Below, in pieces: positions 44,352 to 54,985 of a DNA stretch of 64,000 bases. The translations under genes and the position numbers were made by a program. The first letter of the stretch is position 1; each line of letters opens with the position of its first letter. The notes under the pieces are model-generated. The model was not told the origin of the DNA. It saw nothing but the letters and a program-made list of their open reading frames with translations, and made no database searches. Source of the DNA: Topomyia yanbarensis (taxonomy: Eukaryota > Arthropoda > Insecta > Diptera > Culicidae); NCBI RefSeq assembly GCF_030247195.1, contig NC_080672.1, forward strand, positions 366,970,271 through 367,034,270, read 5' to 3'.

Positions 44352-45687
44352 GAATATGATAATTCATTAATTGAGCAATTTAAGAATACGAATATTCATG
44401 AGCCCTACAGGCAAAGACTACAATCCCTTTGCTGATATGGCGATTGCCTGTCGATTACCTACAGACACTTGAAACCCTACTGGTCGGAGCTCGACCAAAC
44501 GACAACTGGCATATGAGACTAGTACCATATCCTATGTACTGTCGCACCATGAACCAGTAAAAAGGCATCAGAGAATACGGAAATAGAGGTATTCGTAAGT
44601 CATACAAAACTAGAAAGCTATGAAATTCGTGAACCCAAAAAATCTGAAGTGCCAAGAAAAGAGCAATTCATGATTACAAGAATCCAGAGATACCATCTAC
44701 ATCTGGGTGTCCAGAAATCACCAGTAGATCAGTACTCCGCTGAACAAAAAAATCACGAATCATGTAAGCGGAATCCAATAAACCTGGAATCTTGAAAAGG
44801 TGAAGTTCAGAAATTTCCAGCAATCCGGAAATTCGGAAATTCAAGGGATCCAGAATCTTAAAATAGTAGAATCCGTAGAAATCGGAAAGCCGAAAATTTA
44901 GGAATAGAGAAATCGAAATCATAGATAACCAGAAGTCTTAAAATCGGAATAACGGATTCCAAAAAACAGGACAGATCAAAATTTTGGCAGTCTCGTCCAG
45001 GTCCATGAAACTTTTAAGGTCGTGTGTTCCATCCAGAGTAATTCAGCATAACAGGAATCCAGCTGTTCTGTAATCCAGGAACGGAGATGTTCGGAAATCT
45101 CAGATACAGATACAAAACCAATAATTAAGTTTTTTTTTATTGTAACGACATTTAATTAGCAAGGGACTGGAAGGTGAAGTATTTTTCAAATATTAAGAGC
45201 CATAGTACTCAAGGAAGAGCAAGGATTTGAAATAAGAAAGTTTAGAAAAGCGTGGAGTAGGGTCAATGAACAAGCTTAGAGTTTCCCGACTCTTTGTCTT
45301 CTGCAACGCAGGAGTCAGGATCTTTTGGCATTAAATGCGAATCACCTGAGTCTATGGCATGTCCGGACAAGCGTAAAGTCAATTTAATGACTTATGCTGT
45401 AGGAACCGAAAATAATTTAGGAATCCGGAAAAAGTCAGAATTCCACAAATACAGAAGTCTAAGTATTAGCAAGCCTTCTGCATTCCCAGTATTCGAAAAA
45501 CCAACCCCAAAAATCCAGGTACAATCTGGTTAATCCATAGATTGCAGAATCCTGAAATTGTATTCTCATTTTTCCTTTTTTATTTCGACTTATATTGTAG
45601 GCACATTTTCTTTTATACTTTTTAACGACATACAATTACACTTCGCTGCCTTCTAGGAATCCGTGGATCCCAGGTTGAGAATCGCTG

Positions 45688-46056
45688 AGCTAGAGATTAC
45701 CGAGTAAGGAACGTTATGAAAATTTTAAGCCATAGTACTCAAGTGAGAGCAAGGATGTGAAATATACAGATCGGAAAACTATAACTGGCAGGGTTATTAG
45801 AAACATGCTTAAAATCTTACGGACTATTTTTTTTGTCTACTGCTGGCAGGAGTCGAGCTTAGGCAACATTACTACGAATCGCTCAAGTGTACCAACATGT
45901 CTCCTGGTAAAGACAGACTTGTCCCTCTTTACCATGAGAACCGACGAAGACAAAAGTTCCGTAAGATTTCAAGCCTGTTTCTAGTGACCATTCCTTGCTC
46001 GGACTTGGCTACCATGGCTCTAAATTTTCATAACTTTCTCAACTGAGTAATCTCAG
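45688..46056. repeat. MITE with about 68-bp TIRs inside block A
   Basis: GAGATTACCGAGTAAGGAAC, GTTATGAAAATTTTAAGCCA and TAGTACTCAAGTGAGAGCAA are mirrored by the complement of TTGCTCGGACTTGGCTACCA, TGGCTCTAAATTTTCATAAC and TTTCTCAACTGAGTAATCTC. The interior includes GAGTCGAGCTTAGGCAACAT. Partial relatives occur at 45,180-45,410 and 47,898-48,091. No transposase. Confidence 0.75.
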
Positions 46057-46329
46057 AAGCAAAGAAACCAGACAGTATCGTAACAATCCAGTGGCCTGCA
46101 GGAATCCGTGACTCTGCGGTATTCAGGAGACCTGTAAACCCTTCAATTTCTTAGTACAAATCTAAATCAAAGAATCTCGCAGTCCAGAAATTCAAATCGA
46201 GGAATTTTGGCATCCATAAGAGAAAAAAAAATTAGAAATCGAGAAACGAGTACTTCGATAATCTCCAACTCAGGAATTAAGGAGGAATTTTGGAAATACG
46301 AAATTTAAACATTCAGGAATCCGTGATTT

Positions 46330-47120
46330 TTTTTTTAATACAGGGATTCCTGAACTAGTGGATTCAAATTTCAAATATTTCAAACTCCAGGAACTTCTGG
46401 ATTCCTGAATGCAAGATCTGCTGTACATTCATAGACAGCTGACCCATTAGATCTCTTGATTTATAAATTTCTAGGAATCCTGGATTTACAGTACAGTAAA
46501 CCTTGAATCCTGGATTCTAAAAATGCTGGATTACTGGATGAAGTAAGATTCAAAATTATGTTTCAAAGAAAGACTGATCAGTTCTTAAGTGACTGGAATC
46601 TTGAATTCTAGGACCAGAACTCTTGCTTTAATAATTTGCTAAATTTTCTGCTTATTGAGATTCTAAAATTTGTTGATTTCTGGATTTCAGATCTGCACGA
46701 CCTGATACTAAAATAGCTGGATGGCTCTGGATTTTTAGACTTTGTTGAGATTTCACTAATTATCACTGATATCCAGAATTCTGGGATTATTTGATTGCCA
46801 GTAAATGGAGCCATCAAGCTTTCCTGTAATACTGCAGTTTAGCTCAAATTCCTAAATTTTTGTTCTTTCAAATTCTGGATTTTTGATCTGTCTTACTGCA
46901 GAATTTCTCAATTCTTGGGTTATTAAGGTTTATAGATTTCTTGATTCCTGGTTTTCCGAATTTCGGATTATCCGGGTGCTAAATGTTTAGATTTCTTGTC
47001 CCCTAATTGCTCATTGATTTCTCGGTTTCAAGATTCCCGTATTCCGGGATTCCTCACGCGAGATTACTAGATACCGGGAATCCGCGTTTCGCAATCTGTA
47101 TCAACTCTTCGGTCGAACAA
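46330..47120 (-). repeat. GAATCC-type DNA in inverted orientation
   Basis: Here the plus strand carries the complement of the words around it: GGATTCCTGAA, GGATTTCTGGATT, TTCTTGATTCCTGG. On the minus strand it reads like blocks A and B. It lies exactly between them. Confidence 0.75.
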
Positions 47121-47897
47121 AGTATGGTAACTGCACGAAGTTAACGGGATAACAGAATTCCAAAATCCACTAAGGCTTAAAATATACCGATAAATAGCGA
47201 TAGGAGAATCCATGAGGAGAAAATTCCTGGAAGTACAGATATGCTAGGTTGGAACATTCGTTGATTTTTCTGCAATATCACAGATTTGTCAAACCAATTT
47301 TGGACACAGGTGCTTTTTTTATAGATCACAGATTTTTGGCGCTTTCTTGAACATCATAGATTTCTGCAGATTCTTGTAAATATCTCGATAATCCGTTAAA
47401 TTATGTTCCATTTAAAACATCAAAATTAGGTTGGAATACATATTTTGTGGCATCATTATAATTCAGGAATGACAGCAATCTAAAATTTCAATAATATTGG
47501 ATCCAACAACTGAAGAGTTTGGGATTCTTAGAAATCCAGGAAACCCAGTAGTTTAGGATCCCACATATAACTAGGTAACCAGAAATCCCTTAATTTGGCA
47601 ATCAAAGAATCTATGTATCAATGAATCCGCGAGAACAATAGGATCCAGGAATACAAAAAAAACTTGCAGAAATTCAGAAATCTATTAGACCCAAAAAAAA
47701 CCTGAAATACCAGAAGCCGAGAAAAATAAATTTCGCAATCTCATAGAAACCACGGATCATGGAAATCTTATATACCCGAATCCAGGCGGTCCCTAAGAAT
47801 ATAGGAATCCAAGAAGCAGGATATTTGTGAATCTATCTATACAGGAATTAGAGAATCCAGAAATCTGGGAATACGGAAAATCAAAGAATCTAAATAA

Positions 47898-48123
47898 GCT
47901 AGAGATTACTGGGTAGGGAAAGTTATGAAAATTAGAGCCATAGTACTCAAATAAGAGCAAGGATGTGAAGTAAACAGATCGGAAAACTAGAAGTGGCAGG
48001 GTCATTAGAACAGGCTTAATATCGTACGGGCTTAATTTTTGTCTTCTGCTAATGAGGGTCGAGCTTAGGCAGCACTACTACGAATCACCGGTGGTGATTC
48101 GTAGCTATGCTGCCTAAGCTCGA
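47898..48123. repeat. Half-MITE ending in a 65-bp palindrome
   Basis: 47,898-48,091 follows the left half of the MITE at 45,688-46,056 (GAGATTACTGGGTAGGGAAA, GGGTCGAGCTTAGGCAGCAC). At 48,091 the sequence turns back: the last 32 bp reappear inverted, giving a palindrome at 48,059-48,123 (TCGAGCTTAGGCAGC ... GCTGCCTAAGCTCGA) centred on ACCGGT. The right half of the MITE is absent. Confidence 0.82.
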
Positions 48124-48682
48124 AATAAAAAAGGTAAAAAAGAAAAAAAATCTAAATAGAAAAACATAGAAATCTAGAAAACCTAACACTTTATGAATCC
48201 GGAAATCCAGGAATCCAGTAACCTTTCCTAAGATTTTAAATTTCTGGAATCTAGATCTTCAAGTATCCGGAATATGATAATGGATGACTCCAGTAAATTC
48301 GGGCTCCCGACTTACCGGAAGACCGAATACAAGGAATACCTGTACTTTAGAAAAACCATGGATCATGTTATTAGGCTATACCGGAATCCAGGAATCCAGA
48401 AAGCTTTGAAACGAGTAGACCAATAACCCAGGAATCTGGGAATCCAATAATCTACGAATCCAAGCTTTTGTAAAATTCAGGAATCTGAATACCCACGAAT
48501 ACAGTCATCCTAGTATTCCGGGATTCAGTAATATGGGAAGTACACGAATCGAATTATTTAGAAATGAAGAAAATATAAAAAAACCGGAATCCATTAATCC
48601 GTGTATCCAGCAATCCACAATTGGAGAAATTCAAGAATCTAAAGATCCATGCATCTCTGAGATGTGAAGATGCAAGAATCTA

Positions 48683-48925
48683 TACTCTTAATTTTTTCTG
48701 CCGAATCTCAGCATTTGTTGCAACTTTTGCCGAGATTTGAACAACCGAGCACTCGAAAAATTCATTTTTCGCTGAGATCTTAGTAAAAGCTGAGCTTTTT
48801 TGCTGAGACTCAGGAGACATTTCGCTGAAAATCAGCCAACAAATGACACTTTGCCGGGATATCAGTATACACATTTGCTGATTACTCGGTTATGCGGGAA
48901 ATTGCCGAGTTCAGCTAAGTGTGTA
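48683..48925. repeat. TA-flanked MITE of the GCCGA/CAGC family
   Basis: The left end TACTCTTAATTTTTTCTGCC, GAATCTCAGC is loosely mirrored by the complement of GAAATTGCCGAGTTCAGCTA, AGTGTGTA. It interrupts block B, because block A reads straight through (CCTAGTGATCCAAATCGTGC). TA at both ends suggests a Tc1/mariner-type target. Same family as 4329-4850. Confidence 0.65.
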
Positions 48926-50190
48926 GCGATCCGAATCGTGCAGGAATCCAATAATTTGTGAATCAAGAAGTCCAAGCATAAAAAAATTTGAAATCATAAA
49001 AGAAAGAAATTTCGGAATCCATATTACCAAGTTTCCAGGAATATTATTATACAATAATTCATGAATTCAAGATTATGAATATCTACGAGCCCACTTTGCG
49101 CGAAAGACAATTGCATGGTTATTAGTACGATCCTATTGACAATGGGAATCTCTCCGGACCGGGGCTCGACCGTACGGCAACTGGCTTATGAGACCAGCGT
49201 CATCTACTCCGCACAAGGATAACCCATTAATCAAGGCATCAGAAAATACGGAAATAGATGTATTCGTAAATCATATAAAACTAGGACGCTCAGAAATTCG
49301 TGAACTCTAGAATCTAAAAACCTGAAGTGCCAAGAAACGAGCTATTCATGTTTACAAGGGTTCAGACATGCCCAGATTTGGGTGTCCAGAAATCACCAGT
49401 AGTTCGGAGATCCAATAAACCCGGAATCATGGAATGGCGAAACTCATAAATCGCCAGTGATCCGGAAATTCGAAAATTCATTTTGAAATAGTAGAATCCG
49501 TAGAAATATTCAGAGATTCAGAAAGTCGAAAATTTCGGTATAAAGTAATCGAAATATAGATCACCAGAGATTCTGCAATTGAAATAACAGAATCCAAAAA
49601 GCACGAAAAGCATCAAAAATTTTAAAGTCCCGGAATCCAAGAAACGTCGAAATTTAACTATTCGACGAACCAGAGAAATTCAGCATACTAGGAATCCAGC
49701 ATCTATTATGTTATCCGGGAATGAAGGAATTCAGGAATCTCAGAAACTCAAATAAAACCCATTAACCTAGGAATCAGAAAAAGTCACATATAGAAAACTT
49801 TGTATTCGGAAAACCAACCCCAAGAATCAAAGTACAGCCTGGTTAACCCATAGATTGCAGCATCTTGAAATTATGTTATCTCGGAATGCAAACCAGAAAG
49901 TTAAAATTTGATGTATCCCGAAATTTCGGAATCCAGCGGATCAATAATGCAGGAATCAAACAGTCCGGGGGAACCCAAAATCCCTGAGTGTAAACCTAAA
50001 TCAAGAAATCTCGAATTTTCGGAATTTAAATGCAGGAATATCCAGATACATCCAGAAGAGGAAAAACCCTAGGAAATCAGGAATCAAGTGCAAATTACAA
50101 ATAAGATTGCTGAATCCAGATATAAATAAATCTGATACCTAAAAATACGGGAATCCACGAGTTTCAAATCCCGGAAGCCGGGATAACAAT

Positions 50191-50859
50191 GGAGTGTGGG
50201 ACCCGAAAATATGGAGCACGGTTTCACGAATACAGGTAAAGTACCTTACCTCACCCTACCGAACAGTGTACCATGATAACATGCCTCAGCAGGTACCCCG
50301 GATTTTCTTTCTCTGTAAGTGACTTGGCTCTCAGAACTTCCCAGTAAACTGCCCATGAACCAGGATTATGGAAATCTAGCCTCATCAAAACATCAGTACT
50401 CTTCAAACATTCGGAATGTAAAGGAACACCTTATTCTGATGAAGGTTATATGGTTCGTCAATAAAACGGAAATCCCCTGCCCTCCACTTATCTCCTCCAA
50501 TTTCTGCTTGAGCCATGTATGGCTTTGTTTGTTATCTGGAAAGAACCAAATAATACCATACATTATGCCAAGCCCACTGAAACTGGGAATGAAAGAGTTA
50601 GGAAGAATTGAAAAAAAAACACCCGAGAAGATCTTTTAACAGATCATCCTTCAGCGCAAACGAAAGGTGAACTTTCTCCTTTTTTCTTTCTTCAATCTTG
50701 ATTAAGAAGTGTGAGAAATTACATTCTAACAAAGTCCACACCTTTAAATCCAATTCTGTACTACCACTTATTCAAAATTGAATCAGTACACAGTAGAACC
50801 GCAAGAGAATGTTACTTCTAGACGTTTAAATGATCAAAGACAATATAATTATGTTCAGA
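50191..50859. other. Gene-free stretch
   Basis: The GAATCC pattern fades out by about 50,190. The 106-codon frame at 50,319-50,639 has no domain I recognise and a Lys/Thr-rich end from an A-run. No repeat pair seen. Confidence 0.3.
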
Positions 50860-51678
50860 TAATTACAGTTCGAACTCTTTGGATACGAGCCAGTTTGCCA
50901 ACTCATGCGTAATAGTGTCAGAGTACAGAGTTACATCTAACACCTCTTCACTGCTAGATCGTGCAAATTTTCGGCGATTTCCTACATTAAGAACATGCAA
51001 ATTTCTTCTACTTAAGTATTCCATCAATTCCGTGCCTCTCAAATTGATATGAGTTGCTCTAAATTAAGTGATGGGCTTTTGCATCACTGCCGATTATGAG
51101 TGGAAACCAATTTCTGCTACAGTATGACACAACCTTTTTGACATTATCAGAAGGTGAGGATGGCAAATATGCCGAATAATAGACATATTTCCTGTTTATG
51201 TTATCGATAATCATCTTGACTGTGACAGCACAAATATCGAGAGTTGTGAGATTGGATGTAAGACACTCGTCAACAGTACTATTCACTCGTATACCGAGGC
51301 ATTTCACGAATGCGAGGTTAAGTAGCTTTCCAACATAGAAGTTTCCTTTATGGAAATACGTTCTTGAACCAAATCCAAAGAAACTTTTCCTTCCTGCACA
51401 AGGCGGTATAGATTCATAGTTGCTGTACGTTTATGCTGAAGATAAGAGTCGATAAGAGAATTGCACATTTCATCACCGGCACTTATTATACAGCAACTAG
51501 AAGATACCAAACACGTTGGCTTATAATCGCCTACAGCGAACCCCGAAATGGATACTAAAGACATGGCCATCATTTGAATCTCACGATTTGCGAAGAAACA
51601 AACGTCCGTTGTGTCAGGAATCCACCTAACACAGATGGGTCCATATTTTAGTACTGTCAGCCATTCTGTCCTCGGCAC
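50860..51678 (-). pseudogene. LINE endonuclease domain relic (minus strand)
   Basis: Reading the minus strand, 51,450-51,304 gives LQHKRTATMNLYRLVQEGKV, then LVQE; a frameshift near 51,350 moves on to PYFHKGNFYVGKL. 51,307-51,059 gives VDECLTSNLTTLDICAVTVK, KYVYYSAYLPSSPS and PLIIGSDAKAHHLI, where GSDAKAHH is the GxDxNxHH catalytic-type motif with Lys in place of Asn. A third frame to about 50,870 gives INLRGTELMEYLS and EEVLDVTLYSD. These are successive parts of an apurinic-type LINE endonuclease. No RT follows. The part upstream of 51,450 (DVCFFANREIQMM, GDYKPTCLVSSS) is open but unassigned. Confidence 0.65.
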
Positions 51679-52179
51679 GGAGAAACACCTCGACTTGAGG
51701 ACGCCTGTTTTCAGTCGTCTCCTACGACATGGAAGCAGAAAGCCAGTGGATCAATTCTTGGATGAGACACTTCAACCTGCCGGATGCCGCCACACGGCCT
51801 CTAGGCTGATTTTGTCCGAAGAAGATAGTAGACTGTTTTCAACCTCCTAGTGGACCACGATCACAGCCAACGTTGCGGACAGGTCAGGCCAACAGAAAGG
51901 ACCGGCAAAACTCGTACAGGCCGATCAACAGCAACCGTCGGGATGAAAGCTTCCCCGCTGCGCCAATTACTGGTCAACAAAAAACTTCTGCACCATGTAG
52001 AGCTAACTAGCAGCTCACAAGTTGCTCCTGCTTCGTATGCCGCTCACGTAGACTACCGCCCGCCAAGAAAATAAAGCACAGAGAAGAAGACTTCACCACC
52101 ACAGAACACCAGCAATCCCAGATTTGAAGACATGTTTTCATTTTGAAGACAATTTTTTTCGGATGTCTCGCTGATTTCT

Positions 52180-52590
52180 GGCGGAATTCTGGTTCAAAAT
52201 CAAAAATTCAGAATTCTGATCACAACACAACGAAACTTAACGCCCTTCGCACATTCGCTCGCTCGATGGATCTTGATATCGTTATGCTGCAGGAGGTTGA
52301 AAACGTACAGCTCATTTTACCCGGTTATAACGTTCTGCAAGATAGATCATGGGAGGAGATGAACGGCCATTGCACCCAAAGAAATTCTTTCACGAGAGAA
52401 GAGCCTAGACGTACCGAATGAGAGCAGTTTTTCAACACAACGATCGTTTACAACCTTCATTTACAGCACACACGATTCTTGGAGGTGATTTGAACTACGT
52501 GTTGCGGTCCAGTCCCGCTCTACAATGTATGGCAGCAGCTCTGATCATGCGAGATCTAATACACATACATCTCGTACACCTCTTCCTCCC
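52180..52590 (+). pseudogene. Second LINE endonuclease fragment (plus strand)
   Basis: The frame from about 52,200 reads HNTTKLNALRTFARSMDLDI, VMLQEVENVQLILPGYNVL, typical of the start of a LINE endonuclease with the Glu of LQEVE as a predicted metal ligand. A deletion follows, and a second piece near 52,425-52,560 reads EQFFNTTIVYNL, then FLGGDLNYVL, the GGDxN motif. The fragment ends where the mini-Helitron begins. It belongs to a different LINE family from the minus-strand relic next to it. Confidence 0.6.
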
Positions 52591-52616
52591 GGCTTAATCG
52601 CCTATCTATCTATCTA

Positions 52617-52842
52617 TCTTCTATATATATAAAAGTCAATGTTTGTATGTATATGATTTATAGACTCCCAAACGGCTTAACCGATTTCCGTAAAAATTTA
52701 TACACCGTAGGCATTTCTTTTGGAGCGTGTTTGTGTGCTATTGGTTGGGGATTATCTGCCCGCCAGATGGCGCTACGGAACAAATTGTGTTTTCCTTCTA
52801 TTTCGTTGAAAATCGCAGCAACGCGCGATGGGTATTAGCTAG
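52617..52842 (+). mobile_element. Complete mini-Helitron, 226 bp
   Basis: It begins TCTTCTATATATATAAAAG after an A and ends GGGTATTAGCTAG before a T, the A|TC...CTAG|T arrangement of Helitrons. A GC-rich segment (GCAACGCGCGATGGGT) lies just before the end, where the terminal hairpin is expected. There are no inverted repeats and no target duplication. It is too short to code for Rep/helicase, so it is non-autonomous. A TATC run precedes it. Confidence 0.82.
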
Positions 52843-52974
52843 TCCCACATAAAATTGTATAACGGGGAAAACGCTGTAGAAAATAACCGATTGGGTATTT
52901 TCTTGTGAAATATGGGTAGAACTAGTTTAGCGTGTATTGTTTACATTGTATTTTTATCGCTGTCAGTTTTTAGA

Positions 52975-53900
52975 AAATTGAAAAAAATGAGGTCACTCGA
53001 AAGTAACGTCGCGAATTGATTTTGCGCACGCACCTGGAAAATTCTCAACTCTCTCATCGGGACATCGGAAAACAACTCGGAATCGTGCTGTCAACGGTGA
53101 GTCGTGTGATTACACGTTACTACTAAAATCTGAGCATCGAACGGAAGGAGAAATGCGGTTAGAATGGATGTTCTATTAGTGATCAGGATCACTAGCGTGT
53201 AATGAAAGCGTTTAAGAGGAATCCAATTGTTTCGGTCAGGGATGTGGCCAAAAAGTTGAATCTGTCCAAGCTTTTGATTCAGAGAGCCAAGGATCTGGAC
53301 GGACTGCATACGTACAATGTACAGGAGACGCTAAATCGTGACGAACGGCAAAACACGGAAACAATACACCCAGATGCTGACGTCCTCATTGTCTCATCCA
53401 GGATGATGAGACTTACGCCAAGGCGGACTTCCGGTAGCTTCCCGATCAGAATGCAATAACAAGATTATAATAGGATGCAATTTTCATAGCAAACTGTGTT
53501 ATAAATCTGGTCTCGTTAGTAGTTGAAATAACAGAAAATTATAACAAGTAACAGCGCGAGATATAGTTTTAAAATGTTTCTATTATGAGCTTCTGATCGG
53601 GTTCCGAGGCTACTTTTCTTAACCACTCAGCACAAGTTTGATGTTCCGAAGGAAGTACGGTAGCAGAAAGTTTCAAAGTTTACCAATAAATACATGATTT
53701 GGCAAGCGATCTGCTCATGTTGCTGTAAACTGGACTCCTCGACGCACCGGAACTAAGGTTCATCGAAAAATACTGGCAATTATAAATCAGGAACTGCGGA
53801 AGCATCCCAAGGTTGTTAAAACTGAGGACGACATGAAGAAAAAGTGGGTACAGAAAAAGATGCAGCCAGATGTTGTACAGAACCTATTGAGTTGAGTTAA
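52975..53900 (+). pseudogene. Ancient DD37E-type transposase relic
   Basis: Pieces align with the ITmD37E copies in this window: an HTH region around 53,020-53,130; MKAFKRNPIVSVRDVAKKLN and then DGLHTYNVQETLNRDERQ (53,202-53,350), which parallels NPNVSSRDLAKKIG...GLHTYKVQNFPNRDERQ; DDETYAKADF at about 53,405-53,435, the first catalytic Asp region; and APELRFIEKYW at about 53,740-53,780 with the catalytic Glu. The segment holding the second Asp (WPD) is not recognisable. Many stops and frameshifts separate the pieces, and clear terminal repeats were not found. It is much older than the two copies at 9.6 and 21 kb. Confidence 0.68.
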
Positions 53901-54056
53901 GCGTAAGATGCGAGCGTCACAGCGAGAATTTGCCTCCCCGATAAAGCACATGATCGTGGTTTTTAGTTTTAAATCTATATTTGACAAATTATATTATTAA
54001 CTCTTAGCACAACTCACAGTTTGTTGATTCGCGTCGAACACTTCAGGCAAAAAATA

Positions 54057-54233
54057 TTTTTTTTTTTATTTTTATTTCGATTATAGAGGTTTTAACCTTG
54101 AGGTCATTCGCCTCTTCGGGTTAGAAAAATCTCTTGTGAAAAATTTCTAACCCTATGTGCGGGGTCGGGACTCGAACCCAGGTGCGCTGAGTACAAGGCA
54201 ATCGATTTACCAACTACGCCACGCCCACCCCCT
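54057..54233 (-). mobile_element. Full-length tRNA-derived SINE
   Basis: On the minus strand it starts GGGGGTGGGCGTGGCGTAGT, with RNA polymerase III box A TGGCGTAGTTGG (complement of 54,210-54,221) and box B GGTTCGAGTCC (complement of 54,168-54,178). It then passes a tRNA-unrelated body and ends in an A-rich tail. An exact 11-bp duplication, GGCAAAAAATA, flanks it (54,046-54,056 and 54,234-54,244). Mosquitoes carry such SINEs (for example Feilai in Aedes), but I cannot assign the family. The tRNA-like part is not a functional tRNA gene. Confidence 0.9.
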
Positions 54234-54244
54234 GGCAAAAAATA

Positions 54245-54985
54245 AAATCCCTAAGGAAATAGCAAATTCATCGTCGTTGGTCGGCTTGACGAAAAAAATC
54301 CATATTGGTCTTTAGAAATATATTCCTTACGGCAGGGATGTAATGCACCTCAGAGCAAATAAAGAGAAGAATAACAAAAGCTCTATGCACTTTTCATGCG
54401 AACCACCGCTCTTCTCTTTCACAATAAACCTCTTCCCTCCGGTGTGTGTTGCTCCCATACGTGCATTCTACTCCATGGCTGCACACCTCAAACAATAGAA
54501 ATAAAGAGACTCTTTAGTATGAATCTTAGTCCCACGCGGACGGAAGCGGAGAAAGCAACCAAATAACATTTTAAAAACGTTCTTCCGATCTAACTTTATC
54601 TGAATTGTAGTTTGATTCGCCTTCCTACCTGCTTTCCAGTGAGGGGAGGCACAAAAAAGTGTCTCTTCAAGGTGACTCTTTGAACGAAATTGTGCAGCTC
54701 TTGGTGCACAGATCTTTCTCTTTTTCGTTTTCAAGTTTCTCTTTGTGCGGTCGTTTTGCGCATTGCAGTGTTTTTGTGATGCTTTATTTTTCATCAGTGT
54801 ATTTCGCTCTTTGTGGCACATTGTGTGAGCAAATAACAAGCCTGCCTTACGGCATAGAGAACAGAAGTTTTCGATGTTCCTCTTATCACCTCTTTTGTGG
54901 AATGGAAAGATGAAAGATGCTTTCCACAAGTGAGGTATCAAAATGGTAATAAATGGGCTAGAACACAGATTTCAATGTACCATCA
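54245..54985. other. Gene-free stretch
   Basis: Frames on opposite strands (54,468-54,941 minus and 54,659-54,913 plus) overlap, and neither has a recognisable domain. No repeat structure seen. Confidence 0.3.

Larger units (their letters stand above)
42100..46330 (+). repeat. GAATCC-rich quasi-periodic block A
   Basis: The plus strand is made largely of short variants of GGAATCCAGAAATC and AATCTAGGAATC, with no fixed unit. From about 42,819 it aligns along its length with block B (47,169-50,190), sharing GAGGAGAAAATTCCTGGAAG, TTTGGGATTCT.AGAAATCC and CGACAACTGGCATATGAGAC-type landmarks. Inserted in A but not in B are a SINE (44,212-44,351) and about 290 bp near 45,127-45,412; a MITE (45,688-46,056) also lies in it. 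No credible gene is present. Confidence 0.8.
47169..50190 (+). repeat. GAATCC-rich quasi-periodic block B (copy of A)
   Basis: Landmarks of block A recur in order. Examples are the ATTCCTGGAAGTACAGATAT region (47,225), TTAATTTGGCAATCAAAGAA (47,591), GGCATCAGAAAATACGGAAA (49,228) and AACCAACCCCAAGAATC (49,819). B carries insertions A lacks: a half-MITE with snapback at 47,898-48,123 and a TA-flanked MITE at 48,683-48,925. Offsets from A rise from about 4.35 to 4.68 kb and then fall back, matching these insertions and those in A. Confidence 0.8.

Noticed and set aside
42100..50190. CRISPR-like or regular tandem array
   Set aside because: No constant repeat or spacer length; words drift continuously, and the genome is eukaryotic.
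54168..54221. tRNA gene suggested by box A and box B
   Set aside because: Fused to a SINE body with A-rich tail and flanked by an 11-bp duplication; it is a SINE head.
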